Assembly: GCF_018873765.1 (NCBI RefSeq)
Contig: NC_057924.1
Coordinates: 1,674,001 to 1,738,000 of the forward strand
DNA: 64,000 nucleotides
Source of the DNA: Telopea speciosissima
Lineage: Eukaryota; Streptophyta; Magnoliopsida; Proteales; Proteaceae
Direction of reading: 5' to 3'
The notes under the pieces were generated by a model. It was not told the DNA's origin. It did not search any database and was given only the letters and a program-made list of their open reading frames with translations. The translations under genes and the position numbers were made by a program. Of this stretch, positions 57,401 through 64,000 are shown piece after piece; the first letter of the stretch is position 1; each line of letters opens with the position of its first letter.

Positions 57401-60400
57401 ATTTAGACCCTGCTTGCTTTTCCCCCTCCCTCCTCCATTTCCTTCCCCAAGCTACTTGGAAGTTTCCCACATAAAACAATTACAATTGACCAAAGAAAAA
57501 GGAGTTTCTAAAATCAATAGAAAATACCTTAATTTGGCTTAGTGCTGATAGCTTTAGACCAGTCATATCCAAAACCTTCACACAGGTGCCAATAAGATGC
57601 CCATATTTCTTTGTTGCTGAAGGCTACAACAAAATCTACTAAGTTACAAAAATGAATAGACACAGAAACTAAGCAGCTTTGGAATGTTATACTCACCAAA
57701 ATAACACGGTCCCGATATTCATTAATTTGGATGTGTGACTGAATATAGTAATGAACCTATATGAAACAGAGTACAGTAAATTATCATAAAAACTGGAACT
57801 AAATGAAGGTATGCACAGATGCACCATGTAGTAAGACAACACAACAGAAGAAGCAAATCCCAATTTATGGGTGCTATTGAAGAAAATTCAATTAATTGTG
57901 TTGCATATACATGTATATTCCCTTGAAACTATATAACAATGACAGCCCTGTTTATCATTTTATGCCTGCCCCTCAACATGTTGGACACTGACAACATCTC
58001 GGCACAGCAGGAAACGTAATGAGGAGAGAGAGATGCAGGGATGTAATATAATCAAATTTGTTGGCATAAAGAAACACAATTCTAGTCACACCGAGATGAC
58101 TGCCTAACCACTGGGGGCCTACTATGCCAAAAGCGAGAGAAACCCCATCCCTCTCTTTCCTTTTTGCCATGTCGCCACACAGAAGGGACATGGGGAGGTA
58201 AAAAGGGGGATCCTATCAACTTCTTCCGACCTAGGATAATAAGCTCATGGGCTTGGTCTTACTTCACCTCCTTTTCAGGGAGAACTAATGCTGTTGGGTA
58301 TTATGGTTTGACATTGCTTCACACCCAAAATGAAGCGAGCTACGTCTGAGCTAAGCTTAGAGATGGAAGTCTTCTTTCATAATGGTAAAGGTCGTGATGC
58401 CAGAGGAATCATTACCGCAGGGCATAGAGGGGGAAGTTATAAGCGTCCGTTGTTTTCCTTTACTTTTAGAGAAGGAAACAGGGCGGCAGACTGGTTGGCA
58501 AATTATGCATGTGAATTGGGAACTAACTCTCTGTTTAGTTCTGATTCTACTATTCCTTTGGATCTCAGGCGGATATTGCGCAAGGATGTTACAGGTCTTC
58601 CAGTCTTGAGAAAGCAATAGGTGCTTTTTGGGTTTTGTAAGGGAGAGAGATCCTTTTTTTGAGTGAGTGACTTAGTTTGTTCTCCTTTTCAGGTTGGGGT
58701 AAGGCGGGAATGTTCCCCCCTTGTATTTATTCTATTTGATTGATTCTGATTTTAATAAAAATTTTAAGGGACAGCCCGGGTCCCAGAGAATGTTTGGGAT
58801 AAAAAAAAAAGATGACTGCCTAACCCTAGCAGAATGATGCAGGTCCATGGATGTATCTGCATGTCAAGTTCTAGTCACACCAAGATGACTGCCTAACCCT
58901 AGCAGAAAGATACAGGTACATGGATGTATCTGCATGTCAAGTTCCAAGGCTTCCATGTTAGACACATACCCATGTACTTGCCACATATCCATCAGGTTTA
59001 TGTAAATCTACACGATAATTTCAACAATTTTTTCCTTTTTGTCTTAATGACTAAAGCCATGATAAAGTATCAACCATTAATCTTTTTTAAGCGGAGTTAT
59101 ATTTTAAGAAATTTCATCAGAATCCTTAATCACTGAGCATAGATGTGTCTCAATTCCTTTAGGAGTTGCCTTTAAGGAGAAAAGCTGGAGAAGGTGTTTG
59201 TGTGGATTTTCCCACCATTCTAGACCTCTATTCATTCAGACACGACATTTCTCTGGTGGACGCAAACTTCTGTCTGACCCCTTTTCCATCTATAAGTTCC
59301 AAGCTCCCTTAGTGATACCATATCTTTTTCCTTCATCCCAGTCCACAGAAGGGCTCAGTGGTCTATCATTCTGGGAACCATTTGTGGATCTTTTAAAGCC
59401 GACAAAGAATAGAATTGTCAATAAAAGGAAGACTATGTTATCATTAACCTTTAGAGATTGCCCAGGGAGATAGAATAAGATTCAGTGAAAGATTTTAGCA
59501 ACAGAGATAAAAAATTTCAGGTTCAGCATGAAATGGATAAAGTGACAAGCTACCATTAATCTTATCTGGGCAGATGCTACTTAAGAAGACATGAACTAAC
59601 TTTTAGGAGGAGCTGTTAACACAAGAAATTTCATGATTTAGTGAACTTTGGCAAGTCTATTATTTTTGTACGAATCTAGCAGGTTAAATAAAGGTGGTTA
59701 TCCTCTAGGTTATTTTTTTTTTACTTCTATTTTTCCTGACAAACAAATAAATGATTTAAGAAGACCACACACACGATCCCCATATTAAAATACTACATGC
59801 ATTAGATCAAAATGGTTTGATCATCTAGAGTTTAGACAAAGAGAACGAGTTTTACCAAATTGTTAAATTATTTTGAAAAATACACACGTTCTTTTTGTTT
59901 CTCCACATTGTGAATCATAAGTCGTAATTTTTAGTTCAGCAAAAAAAAAAAATTAGCATCACAATAGTAAGACGGTAGAAAGAAACTAAAGAAATATGGT
60001 AAGCCTTACAGATGCTTTGTCATATTTGCTGAGCCCAACGCCAATGGCAAAAACGGGGACACCCTGTCAAAAAACCAAAGAGGCTAAAACTTAAAATGTG
60101 GACACAAGGGGAAAATTTGTAATTATCACAAAGGTGCTTTTGGTGGAATTTAGTTGATTTTGTCAACAAAGATGACAGCATTATTTAGCAAGACATTATA
60201 CACCACACTATAATGGTATGATGCCAGGTGGAATTCAATAAAACTGCATGTATACCTCTTTTGTATAACCTGACATTCCTATAAGCTGCGAGTCACGCAC
60301 TGCTCTATAGAGGTCTGTCGGAGAGATTGGTTTCTGTGCAAAGAAAAAGTAGTCAAATTAGTAGCATACAGGCACAATGCGAAGCATTGCATCTATAAGT

Positions 60401-62725
60401 TTCCTTCACAACAAGATCATCAAGAATCTTCTCAAAATACTGCAGTATAACTCTCCAACATTATGCATGAAGTTTTCATAGTAGTAGTAAAGATACAGGG
60501 CACAATCTTGCTGATTCAAGCCAAGGCTCTCTCCCATCTTATTTGTAAATCTTAACCAACTACGGTAATTTCAAGTTCTACAGCCTGCCTACCCTTCATA
60601 TCAAGAAAATGTAATCTAGAAACGGTCATATACTTCCACATTTTCCACGATAGCATGAATATATGCTATTTGATGTTCAAGGATTGACTTATGAAGAGGA
60701 AATATCATTGCACAGAAGATAACACTAGATAATCAACAATTCATTTTTTTTATGAATATTCATGCACTGCATTCACAGCTGCTATCTACACCAACTCAGC
60801 AAGACAATTATGTTCTTTCTTTAAAATAATATATCCCACAAGTTACAACATGCAACAATTTAACCAGATCCATTCAATCAAACACTAGATGGCCAAATAT
60901 ATATTTTTGGCAGACAACAGAAGCAGCAATGAATTGTGCACATGCATAAAATGGGAAAGTATTTAAATTAGATTAGCTACATTGTAAGATGTAAATTTGA
61001 TATTATTTATCTAGTATCATGAATTCTCACCGCCAATATATTGTCAATCTCATTTTGTATTCTCCAGTTTAAACAATCCACCAACTGAAACACAATAGGG
61101 GCATTATCAGTACAAAATAAGAAAAGAGAGGAAGCATATATTTTACACTTTGGCAAAAGCACAGTTCTGAAGATTAACAGAATCTCACCATTTTATGCGC
61201 TTTGGGAATATTCCACTCTCTTGCCTTGAGAAACCGCACCAAGGTTTCTTTCGGATATCCTTGATGCATATTCTGAATCATTAAGAAGCAAATAATAAGA
61301 AGAAGCATTTGTAAAACTCATAAATCAGAAAGTCTTCCCATTCAATGACTAGCCGTCAGGTATTACAAAAGACACAAGCAAGGTTGCCTAGAAACAGTAT
61401 AAAAAAGAGCATCAAAGCCCGAAAACCAGACATTGACTTAGATGGCAACATTCACTGTGACCAATTACTTATTTCTAACCAACATGAGATCTAGGTTATC
61501 TTCTTATTGAATGTGATGACATCCCATCCGCCAATCTTCTTCTTTTTTTTTTTTAACTGTAACCATAATAAAGTCTACAGTTGGCATGAATTTTATACCA
61601 AGGAATTGTACCATGTAACCTGCAGTTTAACAGATATGAAAAGTTTCAATTCCATCATTTACCCTCCTGATACTCCTTCCGAATCTCTTCCCTGCTCCTT
61701 CCAGCCACTCATGACCTGGCTAATCTACTTAAGCTCAAGATTACTTGATGTGGAGCAACAGACATGAATATGTGAACCAAAATAATTCTTTAGTAGTTCT
61801 ATCCTGTAATTTAGCTTGCTATGCGGGGCAGGAGAGGTTGACAATCATAAAAGAAAGAAACAAATGAAGAAGAAGGGCCCATATTATTTCATCACTAGCC
61901 TACTGAAAGAGATCAGGTAGTTCTAACAAAAAGAAAACCTCGCATCACATGGTTTCACTGAATTGAGGGTGAAAAGCACGTCAGATCCTCCAACTGCTGC
62001 ACTAGATATGAGGTAAATTGGCAGCAAAAGTAGCCCATTGCCAAATTCCAGAAACACCCAGAACCCCGTGTGGTACAAATCAATTACAAAGCTCAAACAA
62101 TTCTGTTTAATTATTACAAACATTATGGGATCAAACTTTAGTAACAACACAAAAGGAAAAACATTAAAAGGGCAAGCTCAAATTCGAAGAATGGCTGATT
62201 ATATCTCAAATTTCACCATTTCAAAGAACAAAGTACCGCCTCGCCTAACTACATTCACAGAATCACAGTAACACTTCAAAGATACGATGAGTATGTGTGA
62301 GAAAAAACTCAAAATTTTTCATGGATCTTAAAATTAACAAATGGAACTAATCAAAAGAAGTCTTACAGCTGCACAACGCAAGCAAATAAACAGAGATCAA
62401 GTCGAGAGTACTACACCCAATGATCAAAAAATAATCCTCCAAATTCCCACCCGGAAAAAAAAAATACCATTACCATGTGAATGAAAAAAAAATAGTGTAC
62501 AGTTCAAACGAACACAGATAGAGGTCTACCAACCTGAAAGGATTTCTTCAATGGCTCATCGACTGCAAACAAAGAGAGGGAGGAAGAAAAAAAAAAGTGA
62601 GAAAACTTTTTAGGGATTTTCAATCTAAGATCAGTGATCTTGAAGAAGAGAGGAGATCAAGTGAAGTTACCCTGATCGATTAAAGCTTGGAACTGCTTGA
62701 TCGCATCTTGAGGAACGAGTCCCAT
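54418..62725 (-). CDS. SEC14/CRAL-TRIO phosphatidylinositol transfer protein
   Basis: Cytosolic lipid-binding protein of the plant Sec14p-like family (At1g55840/At1g55690 type, from memory), exchanging phosphatidylinositol and phosphatidylcholine between membranes. Minus-strand exons: 62671-62725, 62534-62562, 61189-61272, 61031-61084, 60256-60333, 60010-60063, 57697-57756, 57528-57623, 55248-55349, 54957-55037 and 54418-54735 (1011 bp, 336 aa); all GT-AG. A CRAL-TRIO N-terminal region (TLVRFLKAREWN) is followed by the lipid-binding fold (VKVLDMTGLKLSAL, NYPEKTDTYYIVNAPYIFS, GCGRVELLK). There is no GOLD or nodulin domain, so it is the short single-domain class. The start is the first ATG, directly after a CT-rich leader. 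Intron 6 (57757-60009) holds a LINE insertion. Confidence 0.95.
58110..58810 (+). mobile_element. 5'-truncated L1 LINE in SEC14 intron 6, with 15-bp duplication
   Basis: A plus-strand frame (58330-58620) ends in FREGNRAADWLANYACELG, the RNase H C-terminus of plant L1 LINEs. A short 3' UTR and an A-tail (58801-58810) follow. GATGACTGCCTAACC stands exactly before (58095-58109) and after (58811-58825) the insert, a perfect target-site duplication. The insert is antisense to the host gene and only about 0.7 kb, so most of the LINE was never copied. Confidence 0.88.
58811..58955. repeat. Two-copy tandem repeat of about 73 bp beside the LINE
   Basis: The unit begins GATGACTGCCTAACCCTAGC and continues ATGGATGTATCTGCATGTCAAGTTC; it occurs at 58811 and again at about 58884 with few changes. 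The sequence left of the LINE (TTCTAGTCACACCGAGATGAC) belongs to the same array, so the LINE landed inside it. Confidence 0.75.
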
Positions 62726-63060
62726 TTTCCCCTTTTTTTTCCCTCTAAAACTTTCTCTAAGTTAAAGATATATATATTAAGTAAGTTGGATCAAAATTAG
62801 TTCTTTTTTTTCTTCTTTCTTTTCTCCTCTTTACTGAACAAAGAAGAAAGAAAGAAAGAACGAAAGAAGGAAAGAAACAAGAAGAAGAAGAAACAAGAGA
62901 GAGAGAGAGAAAGAGAAAGAGAGAAAGGCGGGCCTTGAGAACTCTCCTCTCTGAAGATTGAAGCTCTGACCTCTGGTGTATTTTATCATGAAAGATATTG
63001 CCAAAAAAAAATAAAAAATCTATATTACACATAATTTGAGTTTGTAAATAATTCAATCAA
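62726..63060. other. SEC14 leader and promoter region
   Basis: On the minus strand this is a CT-rich leader: a (GA)n/(GAAA)n tract on the plus strand at 62840-62930. Pyrimidine-rich leaders are common in plant genes. No TATA box fixed. Confidence 0.45.
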
Positions 63061-63294
63061 AAATATTAAAAGAATTTTTTTGGTAGGAATATACTAAGAG
63101 ATAATTTGAAACGTAATATATATGACAATAATGTTTCGTCATATATATATATATATATTACTTAAATTTGAATTTATAAATAAAGAAAATGAAAGCTGTA
63201 GTAAAATTGACATCTTTGTCCATGTAGGGCAAAGCGTGTGCATTTAAGATCTTACACGCGTGGAGTGGAGGTGCTGAGAACGTTTAGCGTAAGG

Positions 63295-63520
63295 TTTCGT
63301 GACACGTATAAAAAAAAATATTCGGTATGATTTGGTACAGGTATTGGGTAAGGTATCGGTATGGTATGGTGTATTTTTAGCATTTTATCCATATCAATAC
63401 CATATCAAATACCGATTCGGTACATGTATCTCATACTGAATTTATTCAATGCGTTTCGGTATAGATAATTCGATATAGAAACGATATCGATATACAGTAC
63501 ACAATTAACATTGACACCCT
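63295..63520. repeat. GGTATCGGTATGG-type repeat with TTGACACCCTTA end
   Basis: Interior of GGTATCGGTATGGTATGG / CCATATCAATACC words. The right end ATTGACACCCTTA (about 63509-63521) matches the hAT-type ends at 22.5 and 41.7 kb. Left end possibly TAAGG..GTGACAC at about 63290-63305. Confidence 0.42.
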
Positions 63521-63545
63521 TAGCAGCAGGTTATTATTATTGTTA

Positions 63546-63657
63546 GGGGAAAGTTTTCATACATGGCTGTGTAAGGCGTGTATGTGAGAGGGTGAGAGTT
63601 TTCAAGGCATTAATTAATGAGTGGATGCTTACACGGCTGTGTATAAAAACTTCTCCC
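63546..63657. mobile_element. 112-bp Mutator-like MITE with perfect 9-bp duplication
   Basis: GGGGAAAGTTTTCATACATGG at the left pairs with the inverse of GTATAAAAACTTCTCCC at the right, and the GTGTAAG words inside also pair. TTATTGTTA flanks it exactly (63537-63545 and 63658-63666), although within a TTA-rich context that weakens the proof. Confidence 0.75.
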
Positions 63658-63776
63658 TTATTGTTATTATTATTATTTTTTTTAATCTTGGGTCATACCA
63701 ATGAATCGGTTAATATTCACGATTGGCCTCAATCGATACTGATCCGCGATTCAGACAAATCAACAATCATATAGCT

Positions 63777-64000
63777 ATGGGTGTCAATCAGTTCTCGATC
63801 CTATATTTTTTGTTCAATTTAAGATACAATATGTAAAAATGGAAATTGGATTTTATTCTGTTTTTTAAATTTGTTTCATTCGATCCACATACCGTTTTAT
63901 TAATTTGGTTCAAATTTGATTTAAGTGGAATTATTTTATTGAAACAAAGGCCTTAATAATGAGCACCGAACCCCAACAACCTTCCCTGCGCAAACCTTTC
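63777..64000. mobile_element. Left part of a hAT-type MITE-like element, cut by window edge
   Basis: Starts ATGGGTGTCAATCAGTTCTCG, the same GGGTGTCAA end as the 22.52-kb element, followed by ATTCGATCC / GGTTCAAATTTGATT words. Its right end is outside the window. Confidence 0.4.

Noticed and set aside
58330-58620. Small stand-alone gene of 96 codons
   Set aside because: It is the RNase H tail of a 5'-truncated L1 LINE bounded by a target-site duplication.

Overview
The window is plant nuclear DNA. Its genes have many short exons with GT-AG introns, and the spacers and introns are A+T-rich and full of plant transposons: Ty3/gypsy LTR remnants, L1- and RTE-type LINEs, Au SINEs, Mutator- and hAT-type elements. 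Gene content and repeat style suggest a non-grass angiosperm, possibly an early-diverging eudicot. That placement is inference; no species can be named from the sequence alone.

Five host genes look intact. Each was reassembled by eye with consistent splice sites and an unbroken frame. (1) 7942-12350 (+): PGLP2-type 2-phosphoglycolate phosphatase, 11 exons, 310 aa. (2) 16238-20281 (-): oligopeptide transporter of the OPT1/5 type, 7 exons, 738 aa. (3) 33611-44580 (+): NOP2, a nucleolar rRNA m5C methyltransferase, 17 exons, 605 aa. (4) 49525-52478 (+): a TREPH1-like WEB-family coiled-coil protein, 651 aa, with an apparent 5'-UTR exon near 46.6-47.1 kb. (5) 54418-62725 (-): a SEC14/CRAL-TRIO phosphatidylinositol-transfer protein, 11 exons, 336 aa. 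From memory, the OPT1-NOP2-TREPH1 neighbourhood matches Arabidopsis At5g55930-At5g55920-At5g55860, so this is probably an ancient conserved gene block. The genes are unrelated housekeeping or transport functions, not a pathway.

Layout: 1-5.4 kb holds LTR-retroelement fossils. 5.9-7 kb holds a decayed saccharopine-dehydrogenase-like fragment and a 305-bp near-palindrome. 7.9-12.4 kb is PGLP2. 13-16 kb is repeat-rich spacer with two short Mutator-like elements. 16.2-20.3 kb is the OPT gene. 20.3-33.3 kb is the transposon-dense block: an unassigned gene fragment, two hAT-type MITEs, two Mutator-like elements with long inverted ends, a solo LTR with an internal G+C-rich minisatellite, SINEs and LINE pieces. 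33.6-44.6 kb is NOP2, whose introns 10 and 15 are swollen by repeats. 46.6-52.7 kb is the TREPH1-like gene. 53-53.6 kb is an RTE LINE tail. 54.4-62.7 kb is the SEC14 gene, with a 5'-truncated L1 insertion in intron 6. 63-64 kb is more MITE-like sequence.

The most notable structure is the 2.68-kb element at 28097-30779. It has inverted ends of about 180 bp, a perfect 9-bp target duplication (TAGATTAAA), and internal pieces that read as host genes, including a still-open stretch of beta-catenin-like protein 1 and a leucine-rich-repeat snippet. This is the architecture of a Pack-MULE. I found no CRISPR array, operon, rRNA or true tRNA gene.
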